Shown here: in pieces, positions 26,245-36,796 of the stretch | How positions within the stretch are numbered: the first letter of the stretch is position 1 | Layout: each line of letters starts with the position of its first letter | NCBI GenBank assembly: GCA_021298995.1 | Contig: JAJTGB010000006.1 | Span: 1-46,282, forward strand | Direction: 5' to 3' | Source of the DNA: Comamonadaceae bacterium | GTDB taxonomy: Bacteria; Pseudomonadota; Gammaproteobacteria; Burkholderiales; Burkholderiaceae_C | Length of the DNA: 46,282 nt | Notes under the pieces: generated by a model | Seen by the model: only the letters and a program-made list of their open reading frames with translations | Database searches by the model: none | Told to the model about the DNA's origin: nothing | Translations under genes and position numbers: made by a program

Positions 26245-27306
26245 ATGAAAAAAATAACATTGGGTCAATCGGATCTGCAGGTGACCCCCATTTGTTTGGG
26301 CACCATGACCTTTGGTGAGCAAGTGGCAGAATCAACTGCGCACCAAATACTGAATCGTGCTCTCGATTTGGACCTGAACTTTTTGGATACGGCAGAAATG
26401 TATTCGGTGCCCGCCAAAGCAGAAACCTGTGGCGCTACAGAAACTATTTTGGGCCATTGGTTTGCAAGCAACCCTGGCGCGCGCCAAAAAGTGGTGCTGG
26501 CCACCAAAGTGGCCGGTCCATCACGCGGCATGCCCTGGGTTCGTGAAGGCACAGGCTTGACATCACAAGATATATTGAAATCTTGCGATGCCAGTCTGAA
26601 GCGCTTGCAAACAGACGTGATTGATCTGTATCAGATTCATTGGCCTGAGCGCCATGTGCCTGTTTTTGGCATGATGTATTTCGATCCCAGCAAGGACAAA
26701 ATCGAAACCAGCATTCACGAACAGTTAGAGGCCTTGGGCCAGTTGGTCAAGGCTGGCAAGGTGCGTCACATTGGTCTTTCAAATGAAACGCCATATGGCA
26801 TTCACGAATTTATTCGATTGGCTGAGCAGCATGGTTTGCCGCGCGTCACCACAGTTCAAAACCCATACTGCCTAACCAACCGAACTTTTGACAATGCCAT
26901 GGACGAAACTTGCCACCGCATGAAGGTGTCTTTGTTGGCTTATTCGCCCTTGGCATTTGGCGCTTTGACAGGCAAGTACGATCAGACTGGCTTTGAAGGT
27001 GAAGGTGCTCCTGCCAATGCGCGCATTGGCAAGTACGAGTCTGTGCGCAAGCAACGTTGGGGTCGTGAAAGCTCATTGACAGCAGCCAAGCTCTACAACC
27101 AACTTGCCCGCGACAACGGCATGACGCCCACCCAAATGGCGCTTGCTTTTTGCTACAAGCGTTGGTGTGTGGCCAGCACCATCATTGGTGTGACTTCGGT
27201 GGCGCAGCTTGAAGAGAACATCAAAGCTTGGGACACCACTTTGTCTGCTGAAGTTTTGGCTGCCATTGATGCCATTCGTTTGGTTCATCGCGATCCTGCA
27301 ACCTGA
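26245..27306 (+). CDS. Aldo/keto reductase (Tas-like)
   Basis: NADPH-dependent reductase of aldehydes or ketones. TIM-barrel AKR features: LGTMTFGEQ, LDTAEMYSVP (catalytic Asp48 and Tyr53), VVLATKV (Lys), LYQIHWPERHVPVFG (His), VRHIGLSNETPYG, and the C-terminal cofactor region IIGVTSVAQLEENI. It has 353 aa. The ETCGATETILGHW segment and overall pattern match the Tas protein group of proteobacteria. ATG at 26245; the 24-nt gap after the acyl-CoA synthetase gene suggests an operon. Substrate unknown. Confidence 0.9.
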   Translation: MKKITLGQSDLQVTPICLGTMTFGEQVAESTAHQILNRALDLDLNFLDTAEMYSVPAKAETCGATETILGHWFASNPGARQKVVLATKVAGPSRGMPWVREGTGLTSQDILKSCDASLKRLQTDVIDLYQIHWPERHVPVFGMMYFDPSKDKIETSIHEQLEALGQLVKAGKVRHIGLSNETPYGIHEFIRLAEQHGLPRVTTVQNPYCLTNRTFDNAMDETCHRMKVSLLAYSPLAFGALTGKYDQTGFEGEGAPANARIGKYESVRKQRWGRESSLTAAKLYNQLARDNGMTPTQMALAFCYKRWCVASTIIGVTSVAQLEENIKAWDTTLSAEVLAAIDAIRLVHRDPAT

Positions 27307-27344
27307 TTTCTTGCTTCTGTGCGTCGTCTTTAAGCAATTTCCCA

Positions 27345-27995
27345 ATGCCTGAAAATTCATTGAATCTCCTCTTTCACCCTGTTTCGGTGGTGCTTGTTTC
27401 TTACCTGCTTGGCTCTTTGAGTTTTGCTGTCATTGTGAGCAAGTTGATGGGTCTATCCGATCCCCGCTCTTATGGCAGCAAGAACCCAGGCGCTACCAAT
27501 GTTTTGCGATCAGGCAACAAAAAGGCTGCCGTTTTGACCTTGCTGTTCGATGCTGTGAAGGGGTGGATTCCCGTGTTTTGGGTCTTGCAGCAGGGTGGGG
27601 CTTGGGGCCTGACTGAAGGGGTTGCTGCCGCGGCTGGCTTGGCTGCTTTTTTAGGCCACCTTTATCCCATCTTTTTCAAATTTGAAGGTGGCAAAGGTGT
27701 TGCTACGGCCTTGGGCGTCTTGATGGGGGTGTCTCCCGTTTTGGGCTTGGCCATTGCGTTGACCTGGCTTGGCGTAGCATGGTTCTTCAGATACTCTTCT
27801 TTGGCGGCACTGTTGGCAGCCCTTTTGGCGCCTGTTTATTACGCGTTGGCATCCGATGTGCTGTGGTGGAGTTTCAATGGCCCCATCTTTGGCATGCTGT
27901 GTGTCATGGGCATTTTGTTGGTTTGGCGGCACCGCGACAATGTGAACCGCTTGCTGGCTGGCACTGAATCTAAATTGGGTGCCAAAAAAAGTTAG
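27345..27995 (+). CDS. plsY: Acyl-phosphate:glycerol-3-phosphate acyltransferase PlsY
   Basis: Inner-membrane enzyme making lysophosphatidic acid, the first step of phospholipid synthesis. The three conserved cytosolic motifs are visible: SYLLGSLSFAVIVSKL, GSKNPGATNVLR with the Gly/Asn/Pro phosphate site, and LYPIFFKFEGGKGVATALG. Five or so hydrophobic segments separate them. It has 216 aa, typical. ATG at 27345, 38 nt after the aldo/keto reductase. Followed by a strong terminator. Confidence 0.95.
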   Translation: MPENSLNLLFHPVSVVLVSYLLGSLSFAVIVSKLMGLSDPRSYGSKNPGATNVLRSGNKKAAVLTLLFDAVKGWIPVFWVLQQGGAWGLTEGVAAAAGLAAFLGHLYPIFFKFEGGKGVATALGVLMGVSPVLGLAIALTWLGVAWFFRYSSLAALLAALLAPVYYALASDVLWWSFNGPIFGMLCVMGILLVWRHRDNVNRLLAGTESKLGAKKS

Positions 27996-28017
27996 ATCAC
28001 GGTTTGAATAGACAGTG

Positions 28018-28043
28018 AAAAAAGCGCCCTTGGGCGCTTTTTT
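28018..28043 (+). terminator. Bidirectional terminator between plsY and yajQ
   Basis: AAAAAAGCGCCC (28018-28029) is perfectly complementary to GGGCGCTTTTTT (28032-28043), giving a very stable hairpin with A and T runs on both sides. It serves the two convergent genes; the last base of the yajQ stop lies in it. Confidence 0.93.
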
Positions 28044-28528
28044 CAATCGCGAAAGTTATTGAAGCTGATTGGAATATCGGTGATGTCTTTGCGCAGCAGA
28101 GCCATGGCTGCTTGCAAGTCGTCGCGCTTGGCGCCCGTCACGCGCACGGCATCGCCTTGAATAGAAGCTTGAACCTTGAGCTTGCTTTCCTTCAGCACTT
28201 TCTGAATTTTTTTGCCGTCTTCAGTAGCAATGCCATTGCGCACTTTCAAGACTTGCTTCACTTTGTCGCCGCCCATTTTTTGCACGTCACCTTTGTCTAA
28301 GAAGCGCACGTCCACACTTCGCTTGGCCAGCTTGTTGAGCAAGACTTCGTCGATTTGGGTGAGTTGAAAATCGGCATCGCCAAACAAAGTAATTTCTTTG
28401 TCTTTCAATTCAATGGCTGCCGATGTGCCTTTGAAGTCAAAGCGGGTGGCAATTTCTTTGGCGGTGGTGTCGACCGCATTTTTTACTTCAACCAGGTTGG
28501 GTTCGCAAACGGTGTCAAAAGATGGCAT
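28043..28528 (-). CDS. yajQ: YajQ family nucleotide-binding protein
   Basis: Small cytoplasmic protein of the UPF0234/DUF520 family, whose members bind nucleotides including c-di-GMP. The sequence opens [20 protein letters not shown], then [13 protein letters not shown], and ends [11 protein letters not shown], all characteristic. It has 161 aa, exactly the family length. ATG at 28528, divergent from murB with only 40 nt between starts. Function in this organism is not known. Confidence 0.95.
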   Translation of the reverse strand: MPSFDTVCEPNLVEVKNAVDTTAKEIATRFDFKGTSAAIELKDKEITLFGDADFQLTQIDEVLLNKLAKRSVDVRFLDKGDVQKMGGDKVKQVLKVRNGIATEDGKKIQKVLKESKLKVQASIQGDAVRVTGAKRDDLQAAMALLRKDITDIPISFNNFRD

Positions 28529-28568
28529 GGGTTTTCACAATCAAGTCAGAGAATGCGACAATTCTCCC

Positions 28569-29609
28569 ATGAACGTGACCCAAAACGTACCCCTTCAGCC
28601 CTACAACAGCTTTGGCATTGTGGCCAAGGCCTATTCTTTGCTGCGAATTGGGTCCGTAGAAGAGGCTGTGGCGGCTCAGCAGACCTTGAAAAACCACCCA
28701 GAGGGACACTGTATTTTGGGCGGTGGCAGCAACATCGTCTTGACGGGCGACGTGAGGCCTCTCGTCCTCAAAATGGAAATCATGGGCAAGCGCTTGGTGT
28801 CCGAAACAGACAAAGCCTGGATTGTGGAGGCAGGCGCAGGCGAGGATTGGCATGAATTGGTCACTTGGACCTTGGACCAAGGGTGGCCTGGTTTGGAAAA
28901 CTTGGCTTTGATTCCAGGCTCGGTGGGTGCCTCGCCAGTGCAAAACATTGGTGCCTATGGGGTAGAGCTGCAAGACCGTTTCGACTCCCTCGATGCCTTA
29001 GATTTGGTTGCCGGCCAAGTTTTTAGTTTGAATGCTGCGCAATGTGCCTTTGGCTATCGAGACTCTGTTTTCAAGCACACCAGCAGTGGGCCCAATGGCA
29101 TTGGCTTGGCGGGGCGTGCCTTGATTTTGCGTGTGCGTTTTCATTTGCCCAAAGTGTGGAAGCCCGTGCTGGGTTATTTGGACTTGGAAAGAAAAATGAC
29201 CGAGACGGGTATTGCCAATCCCACTGCGCGGCAAATTTACGATTGGGTGTGTGCCATCCGTCGCCACAAATTGCCCGACCCCAAAGTTTTAGGCAATGCG
29301 GGTAGCTTCTTTAAAAACCCCACAGTCACCCCCGAGCAATGTGCCGACATCATTGCGCGCGACCCCAAGGTGGTTCATTACCCCATGCCCGATGGCAGCA
29401 TCAAACTGGCCGCTGGTTGGTTGATCGATGCCTGCGGTTGGAAGGGCAAGAGTGTGGGCAATGCGGCTGTTTATGAAAAACAAGCCTTGGTGTTGGTCAA
29501 CCGAGGTGGTGCAACGGGCGGTGAGGTAGTGACTTTGGCCAAAGCCATTCAAACAAGCGTCTACGAGCGGTTCGGCATTCGCTTGGAACCCGAACCGGTC
29601 GTGATTTAA
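28569..29609 (+). CDS. murB: UDP-N-acetylenolpyruvoylglucosamine reductase
   Basis: FAD/NADPH enzyme forming UDP-N-acetylmuramate for peptidoglycan. FAD-binding LGGGSNIVLTGD, then LIPGSVGASPVQNIGAYGVE, the substrate Arg/Tyr segment FGYRDSVFKH, the catalytic Ser in GNAGSFFKNP, and the catalytic Glu in IRLEPEPVVI at the end; this is a type I MurB. It has 346 aa from the ATG at 28569, where homology begins (PLQPYNSFGI). A frame extension upstream into the divergent yajQ is not expected to be translated. No strong ribosome binding site is seen. Confidence 0.95.
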   Translation: MNVTQNVPLQPYNSFGIVAKAYSLLRIGSVEEAVAAQQTLKNHPEGHCILGGGSNIVLTGDVRPLVLKMEIMGKRLVSETDKAWIVEAGAGEDWHELVTWTLDQGWPGLENLALIPGSVGASPVQNIGAYGVELQDRFDSLDALDLVAGQVFSLNAAQCAFGYRDSVFKHTSSGPNGIGLAGRALILRVRFHLPKVWKPVLGYLDLERKMTETGIANPTARQIYDWVCAIRRHKLPDPKVLGNAGSFFKNPTVTPEQCADIIARDPKVVHYPMPDGSIKLAAGWLIDACGWKGKSVGNAAVYEKQALVLVNRGGATGGEVVTLAKAIQTSVYERFGIRLEPEPVVI

Positions 29610-29612
29610 AAC

Positions 29613-31288
<1,676 letters not shown>

Positions 31289-31380
31289 AGAGAAATCAAG
31301 GGTTGGGTGTCATGGCCACAAAGTGGCGGCATAGAGACTAGGCACAAAACCCATGATTTTAGGCCATTGCAGGCCCGTTT

Positions 31381-32088
31381 TTAACGCCAGTGGCGATGGC
31401 GGGGCGCAGCCCCAATGTCCATGTTCACGTGCGTGAACACAGGGTAGGGTGAGTAAACATTGGCTCGGTAAAAGGGAGAGTACACGCGGACCACATGGGG
31501 TGCTGCTGTGAAAATTTGGGGTGTGACAATGGGTGAATTGGGAATTTCTGCCATGACTGTGGCTTCAGGACCTGGCACTTCCAAGGGGGCCGCACTGATG
31601 GGCGTGACTTGCAACTTGATGGTGGGGCCTGGGTCCTTGGGCAATTGCACGTTGTACTGTTTGCCTGCAAATTCATACACCACGTTGTAACCCATTAGGC
31701 GGTTTTCGAAGACTTGCTGGGTGGTGCATGTTTGTTGAGTTTGCGTCTGGGCCGCTTGAGGTCCTTCGACCTTTTCTCCAGCGATGGCGCCACCAATGAC
31801 CCCAATCATGGTGGCCAAAGCTCTGCCTTCGCCTTTGCCAATGGCGTTGCCAATGGCGCCACCAGCGATGGCACCCATTGCCGCTCCAGCACCAGAAGTC
31901 TGACCTGGCACACTGACTTGCGTTTGGGTGCAAATTTGGCGAGGCACAGAAACTTGTTGGTAAACAGGGGTGCGGCTAATGACATTGCCAATTTCTTGGG
32001 CTTGAGTTGGCAGGCAAATAGAGAGTCCTGCCAACAAACCGCCGGTCAGTGTGGAGCTCAAGGCGCGGATAAAGACTGGTTTTGTCAT
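31381..32088 (-). CDS. Glycine-zipper envelope protein (17-kDa surface antigen-like)
   Basis: Exported protein of unknown role. A signal peptide (about residues 1-30, ending PTQA) is followed by a Cys-containing segment (VPRQICTQTQVSVPG). A glycine zipper at about 65-105 (GAAMGAIAGGAIGNAIGKG then IGVIGGAIAG) has the form of the Rick_17kDa/2TM glycine-zipper family, which associates with the outer membrane. The segment GYNVVYEFAGKQYNVQLP is typical of betaproteobacterial members. The C-terminal third is Pro/Tyr-rich and ends in basic residues. It has 235 aa. ATG at 32088 taken over TTG at 32112. Confidence 0.82.
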   Translation of the reverse strand: MTKPVFIRALSSTLTGGLLAGLSICLPTQAQEIGNVISRTPVYQQVSVPRQICTQTQVSVPGQTSGAGAAMGAIAGGAIGNAIGKGEGRALATMIGVIGGAIAGEKVEGPQAAQTQTQQTCTTQQVFENRLMGYNVVYEFAGKQYNVQLPKDPGPTIKLQVTPISAAPLEVPGPEATVMAEIPNSPIVTPQIFTAAPHVVRVYSPFYRANVYSPYPVFTHVNMDIGAAPRHRHWR

Positions 32089-32205
32089 GGTGTTCAATTC
32101 TGAAAGAAACAATTCAATGGCCAGATTTTAAAGTTTAGTTTTAAAAAAATCGATAAGCCTGCCTAAAGTTGTTTGAAGCGCTTGCTTCTTCGAACTTCTA
32201 TTGAC

Positions 32206-32574
32206 TTAACGCAGTGGCCACTGATTTGGTTGAAAGCCTACCGAAATTTCCATGTCTTTGCTGGATTGCCACTCAATGACGGGCCGTTTGACCAGGCTGG
32301 GATTGGCCAAGAGATAAGGGCGAGCCGTTGCCGCACTGACCACGCTGAGCTGTTCCTCTGGACTGAGTTTGCGCCAACTGGTGCCTTTTCGGTTTAAAAC
32401 GGCCTCCCAGCCTGCCACTTTCAGCCAAGTGTCGAGATTTTTTTCGGGCAAGCCTTGTTTTTTGAAATCATGGAAAACATGCTCGATGCCTTGCTCGCTC
32501 AGCCAAGTGCGCGCTTTTTTAACGGTATCGCAATTGGGAATACCATAAACAGTGATCAAGGTGTATTTCATCAT
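32206..32574 (-). CDS. ArsC/Spx-like thioredoxin-fold protein
   Basis: Belongs to the ArsC family subgroup of YffB and Spx-like proteins. YGIPNCDTVKKARTWL near the N-terminus contains a single active-region Cys. FHDFKKQGLP and PSLVKRPVIEW are the other family marks. It has 122 aa (ATG 32574; a second ATG lies at 32571). True arsenate reduction is unlikely because the usual arsenic genes are absent; the subgroup's function is largely unknown. Divergent from folC, with 41 nt between starts. Confidence 0.88.
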   Translation of the reverse strand: MMKYTLITVYGIPNCDTVKKARTWLSEQGIEHVFHDFKKQGLPEKNLDTWLKVAGWEAVLNRKGTSWRKLSPEEQLSVVSAATARPYLLANPSLVKRPVIEWQSSKDMEISVGFQPNQWPLR

Positions 32575-32615
32575 TTGCCATTGAAAGAGCTGGACTCAGC
32601 GACAATCTTATCCTT

Positions 32616-33905
32616 ATGAAAACATTGAGTGAATGGCTCGCATATTGCGAGAGCTTGCATCCCCATGCCATAGACATGGGTCTAGACCGGGTGCGCTTGG
32701 TTGCCCAAAAGCTGCAACTGGCCCTGAAAGTGCCCGTGATGACCGTGGCCGGTACCAACGGCAAAGGCTCAACCTGCGCCATGTTGGAGGCTATTTACTT
32801 GCAGGCGGGCTACAAAACAGGGGTCTACACGTCACCCCATTTGGTGCACTTTGAAGAGCGCTGTCGCTTGCAAGGGGAGTCGCCACCTGCTGCTGTGTTT
32901 GCCAATGCTTTTGAGCAGGTTGACAAAGCCAGGGGGGAGATTTCTCTCACTTATTTTGAATTTAGCACCCTGGCCATTTTGAAAATGATGGCGGACGCTG
33001 ATTTGGATGTGGCCATTTTGGAAGTCGGTTTGGGCGGCCGACTAGACGCCGTGAACCTGGTGGATGCCGATTGCGCCATCATCACCAGCATCGACCTGGA
33101 TCACACGGCACTCTTGGGAAATGACCGTGAAACCATCGGTTTTGAAAAAGCCGGCATTGTCCGCTCAGGCAAGTCGGTGGTTTTGAGTGATCCAGTCCCT
33201 CCGAATTCCATCATTCAGCACGCCAAAGACCTGGGCTCAGACCTTTGGTTGATGGGCCGCGACTTCAACTTTTCTGGCGATCCCTTGCAGTGGTCATGGG
33301 CTGGCAGGGGGCGGCGCTACAGTGGTCTGGCCTATCCAGCCCTCAGGGGGGCTAACCAGTTGCTCAATGCTTCCGGTGTTTTGGCAGCTTTGGAGATCAT
33401 GCGACCCCAATTGCCAGTGACTGCCCAGGCCATTCGCAATGGTTTGGCCATGGTGGAGTTGACCGGGCGGTTTCAAATTGTGCCTGGCGAGCCGGTCTTG
33501 GTTCTGGATGTGGCGCACAACCCGCATTCTGTGGCGGCTTTGGCGGCCAATTTGGACGCGATGGGTTTCTACCCTTGCACCCATGCGGTTTTTGGGGCCA
33601 TGGCCGACAAAGACCTAGCCAGCATGCTTCAAAAAATTCTGCCCATGGTTGATGCCTGGTATTTCACAGATCTGCCATTGCCCAGGGCGTCTACGGCAGC
33701 CCAACTGGAAGGCGCTTGGCGGCAGATGAATACCCGCCAAGACGTGAAAACCAGCCAGCACCTGTCGCCTCAAAAAGCCCTCGAAGCAGCCATTACAGCG
33801 GCAAGCCCCACTGATAGAATCTTGGTCTTTGGTTCGTTCTATACGGTGGGCGGCATTTTGCACAATGGCATTCCCAAACTGCATGCCAAACACCTGAGTA
33901 ATTGA
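32616..33905 (+). CDS. folC: Bifunctional dihydrofolate synthase/folylpolyglutamate synthase
   Basis: Adds the first glutamate to dihydropteroate and extends the polyglutamate tail of folates. Mur-ligase-like ATPase: VAGTNGKGSTCAMLEAIY (P-loop), YTSPHLVHFEER, LEVGLGGRLDAVN, SIDLDHTALLG, and the C-terminal VLDVAHNPHSVAAL. It has 429 aa. ATG at 32616. First of a plus-strand run to gltX (folC-SPOR-cvpA-purF-metZ), an order common in Burkholderiales. Confidence 0.95.
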   Translation: MKTLSEWLAYCESLHPHAIDMGLDRVRLVAQKLQLALKVPVMTVAGTNGKGSTCAMLEAIYLQAGYKTGVYTSPHLVHFEERCRLQGESPPAAVFANAFEQVDKARGEISLTYFEFSTLAILKMMADADLDVAILEVGLGGRLDAVNLVDADCAIITSIDLDHTALLGNDRETIGFEKAGIVRSGKSVVLSDPVPPNSIIQHAKDLGSDLWLMGRDFNFSGDPLQWSWAGRGRRYSGLAYPALRGANQLLNASGVLAALEIMRPQLPVTAQAIRNGLAMVELTGRFQIVPGEPVLVLDVAHNPHSVAALAANLDAMGFYPCTHAVFGAMADKDLASMLQKILPMVDAWYFTDLPLPRASTAAQLEGAWRQMNTRQDVKTSQHLSPQKALEAAITAASPTDRILVFGSFYTVGGILHNGIPKLHAKHLSN

Positions 33906-33916
33906 GACTCCAACGC

Positions 33917-34705
33917 ATGGCATTCTTCAAGCTACGACTTCCTGGACGACTTTCGTCGGGCCCCACTGGCGCCGATGCGCTATCCAACACCCCCGCAGAA
34001 AGTGTCGAGGTCATTCGCAAGCGTGCTCGCCATCGGCTGATGGGCTCTGTGGTGTTGGTTTTAGGTGCGGTTGTTGGATTGCCACTGTTGTTTGACAGCC
34101 AACCCAGACCTGTGGCCATCGATACCCCCATCGTGATTCCCGACCGAAATCAGGTGGCACCCCTAACTGCCGCAGTGGCCCCTAAAACAGGCTCGGTCAA
34201 AGAGCCGACGCCGGTTCAGGCAGACCCAGCGCCACCCGAAACGGCCGCTGTTGCAAAAAGTGCAGTTGCCAATTCGGCTGGACTTGATCCCAACGAAGAA
34301 GTGGTCAGTAAGACAGGCAAACCTGAACCCAAAGTTGACCCGAAGCCTGAGGCAAAAACAGAAGCCAAGCCAGAAGCCAAGCCAGAATCAAAGCCAGAAG
34401 TGAGGGCCGACACCAAAGAAGCTGACAAAGCCAAAGCCTTGCTGGATGGCAAAGAAGCGCCTAAGTCTGAACAGTCAGTCCGCTCTGTGGTTCAAGTGGG
34501 CGCGTATGCCGAATTGGCCAAGGCCAGGGAGGTGCGAGCCAAGTTGGAAAGCGCCGGCTTTAAAACCTACACCCAAGAAATCGATACCAAAGACGGCAAA
34601 CGAATTCGCGTTCGAGTGGGCCCATTCCCGTCCAAGGAAGAAGCAGAAAAAACAGCTGAAAAAATTCGGAAATTGAATTTGCAGACCTCGGTGTTAAAAC
34701 TTTAA
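33917..34705 (+). CDS. SPOR-domain membrane protein (DedD/FtsN-like)
   Basis: Likely binds denuded glycan strands at the division septum. One membrane anchor (about residues 42-60, MGSVVLVLGAVVGLPLLF) leaves the rest in the periplasm. A long Pro/Ala/Lys/Glu-rich spacer includes KPEAK/KPESK repeats at about 150-175. The C-terminal SPOR domain (about 190-262) has VVQVGAYAELAKAREVRAKL and RIRVRVGPFPSKEEAEK. It has 262 aa from the ATG at 33917, 11 nt after folC; TTG 33902 is the other possible start. Lies between folC and cvpA as usual. Confidence 0.92.
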   Translation: MAFFKLRLPGRLSSGPTGADALSNTPAESVEVIRKRARHRLMGSVVLVLGAVVGLPLLFDSQPRPVAIDTPIVIPDRNQVAPLTAAVAPKTGSVKEPTPVQADPAPPETAAVAKSAVANSAGLDPNEEVVSKTGKPEPKVDPKPEAKTEAKPEAKPESKPEVRADTKEADKAKALLDGKEAPKSEQSVRSVVQVGAYAELAKAREVRAKLESAGFKTYTQEIDTKDGKRIRVRVGPFPSKEEAEKTAEKIRKLNLQTSVLKL

Positions 34706-34718
34706 GGAGCTCGAACAC

Positions 34719-35207
34719 ATGGCTTCCACCGATTGGATTCTTCTGGCTTTGCTTGCGGCATCCTTTTTGTTGGGCGCATGGCGAGGCTTGGTCTATGAAG
34801 TTCTTTCTGTCATAGGCTGGATTGCTGCATTTTTGCTGGCGCAGTGGTTTGCTCCCGATGTTGCAGAAAAATTGCCTATGCAGAGCTCAAGCGAAACACT
34901 CAAATACGCCGCTGCATTTGTGTTGGTTTTTGTGGTGAGTGTTTTTGCGGCGGGTCTCATTTCTGCACTCATGAAAAAAATCATTTCTGTGGTGGGGCTC
35001 CGGCCTGTTGACCGCATTCTGGGCGCCGTGTTTGGTTTGTTTCGAGGTTTGATTTTGTTGCTGGTCTTGAGCGTTGTGGTGCACATGACGGCTTTGCAAG
35101 AAAGTGATTGGTGGCTTGAGTCCAAGGGCGCACCCATGCTCATGACCTTGCTCAAGGGCTTGCAACCGATGTTGCCTGAAAAATTTGGGGCTTTCTTGCC
35201 CAATTGA
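34719..35207 (+). CDS. cvpA: CvpA family membrane protein
   Basis: Inner-membrane protein of the colicin V production family; the family's cellular role is still unclear, but it is widely linked with purF. About four hydrophobic helices: WILLALLAASFLLGAW, VLSVIGWIAAFLLAQW, a central one around residues 68-85, and the one at GLFRGLILLLVLSVVV. It has 162 aa. ATG at 34719 is preceded by AAGGAG. 12 nt before purF. Confidence 0.92.
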   Translation: MASTDWILLALLAASFLLGAWRGLVYEVLSVIGWIAAFLLAQWFAPDVAEKLPMQSSSETLKYAAAFVLVFVVSVFAAGLISALMKKIISVVGLRPVDRILGAVFGLFRGLILLLVLSVVVHMTALQESDWWLESKGAPMLMTLLKGLQPMLPEKFGAFLPN

Positions 35208-35219
35208 TTGGACTGACTT

Positions 35220-36740
35220 ATGTGTGGAATTGTTGGCGTTGCAAGCAACGCGCCTGTGAATCAGCTGATCTATGACGCGTTGTTGCTCTTACAGCATCGT
35301 GGGCAAGATGCTGCGGGCATCGTCACGCAACTCGACCGTAAGTTTCACATGCACAAAGCCAAAGGCATGGTGAAGGATGTTTTTAGAACGCGCAACATGC
35401 GCTCTTTGCCGGGCAACTGTGGCTTGGGGCAAGTGCGCTACCCCACTGCGGGCAATGCCTTCAGCGAGGAGGAGGCGCAGCCTTTTTATGTCAATGCACC
35501 GTTTGGTTTGGTACTGGTTCACAACGGCAACTTGACCAATGCCAAGGCCTTGAAGACCGAGCTATTTTCCACCGACCATCGCCATATCAACACAGAGAGT
35601 GACTCTGAAGTTTTGCTCAATGTGCTGGCGCACGAGTTGGAAAAAACCACACGCGGTTCGGCCTTAACCCCTGCTGATGTTTTCAAAGCCGTTCAAGGTG
35701 TGCATCGGCGTGTGAAAGGCTCGTACGCCGTCATTGCCCTCATTGCGGGTCATGGCCTGCTTGCATTCAGAGACCCCTTTGGCATTCGTCCGCTGTGCAT
35801 TGGCAAAGGCAAAGATGGCACTTACATGTTGGCCAGTGAGTCTGTGGCGCTGGAAGGTACCTTGCACCAGTTTGAGCGCAATGTTGAGCCGGGCGAGGCG
35901 GTGTTCATTGACATGCAAACGCAAATCTACAGCCAACAATGCGCAGACCATCCGCAATTGAATCCTTGTATTTTTGAATACGTCTATTTGGCTCGACCAG
36001 ATTCAACCTTGGACGGCATCTCTGTTTATCAGGCGCGTTTGAACTTGGGCGAAACATTGGCCAAGCGGGTCATTTCAACCGTTCCCCCCAGTGACATTGA
36101 TGTGGTCATTCCTATCCCTGAATCAAGCCGACCAAGTGCTGCGCAACTGGCGCAATTGTTAGGTTTGCCGTACCGGGAAGGGTTTGTGAAAAACCGCTAC
36201 GTTGGCAGGACCTTCATCATGCCGGGGCAGGCTGTTCGCAAGAAATCGGTACGACAAAAACTCAACGTCATTGCCAGCGAGTTCAAAGGCCGCAATGTGC
36301 TGTTGGTGGACGACTCTATTGTGCGAGGCACCACAAGCCGTGAAATTGTGCAAATGGCCCGAGAGGCAGGTGCGCGCAAGGTTTACATGGCCAGTGCCGC
36401 GCCGCCGGTGCGTTATCCCAATGTGTACGGCATTGACATGCCGACCAAAGATGAACTGGTGGCGCACAACAGATCGGTGGATGAGATTCGACAAATCATC
36501 GACTGCGATGCCCTCATTTATCAAGATGTTGACGCCATGAAATTGGCGGTTGCTAACGCCGTCTTGCCAGGCTTTCCCAAGGTTCAAGGTTTTGATGCAT
36601 CTTGCTTTGATGGCATCTACGTGACCGGCGATGTTTCTGCTGAGGACATTGAACGATTGAATGAGAGCAGGCCCATCCAACAAGATGAGTCAGAGGCTGA
36701 CTCTGATCGCTCCCGCTTGGCTTTGCCAAATGCATCTTAA
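35220..36740 (+). CDS. purF: Amidophosphoribosyltransferase
   Basis: First committed step of purine synthesis: PRPP plus glutamine to phosphoribosylamine. Begins MCGIVGVASN, so the catalytic Cys becomes N-terminal after Met removal. The glutaminase domain includes GLGQVRYPTAGN and VHNGNLTNA. The phosphoribosyltransferase domain has VVIPIPESSRPSAAQLA, KNRYVGRTFIMPGQ and the PRPP loop VLLVDDSIVRGTTSRE. It has 506 aa, the expected size. Confidence 0.97.
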   Translation: MCGIVGVASNAPVNQLIYDALLLLQHRGQDAAGIVTQLDRKFHMHKAKGMVKDVFRTRNMRSLPGNCGLGQVRYPTAGNAFSEEEAQPFYVNAPFGLVLVHNGNLTNAKALKTELFSTDHRHINTESDSEVLLNVLAHELEKTTRGSALTPADVFKAVQGVHRRVKGSYAVIALIAGHGLLAFRDPFGIRPLCIGKGKDGTYMLASESVALEGTLHQFERNVEPGEAVFIDMQTQIYSQQCADHPQLNPCIFEYVYLARPDSTLDGISVYQARLNLGETLAKRVISTVPPSDIDVVIPIPESSRPSAAQLAQLLGLPYREGFVKNRYVGRTFIMPGQAVRKKSVRQKLNVIASEFKGRNVLLVDDSIVRGTTSREIVQMAREAGARKVYMASAAPPVRYPNVYGIDMPTKDELVAHNRSVDEIRQIIDCDALIYQDVDAMKLAVANAVLPGFPKVQGFDASCFDGIYVTGDVSAEDIERLNESRPIQQDESEADSDRSRLALPNAS

Positions 36741-36796
36741 GCGGTACCTATAAAACCATTTTAAAAATACATTTGTGAACAGAATTTGAGACCGAT

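Noticed and set aside
28398-28568. Upstream extension of the murB frame into yajQ
   Set aside because: MurB homology begins at MNVTQN/PLQPYNSFGI; the extension is antisense to yajQ and has no family match.
32175-32188. GAAGC/GCTTC hairpin as terminator of the ArsC-like gene
   Set aside because: The stem is only 5 bp and no T-run follows on the minus strand.
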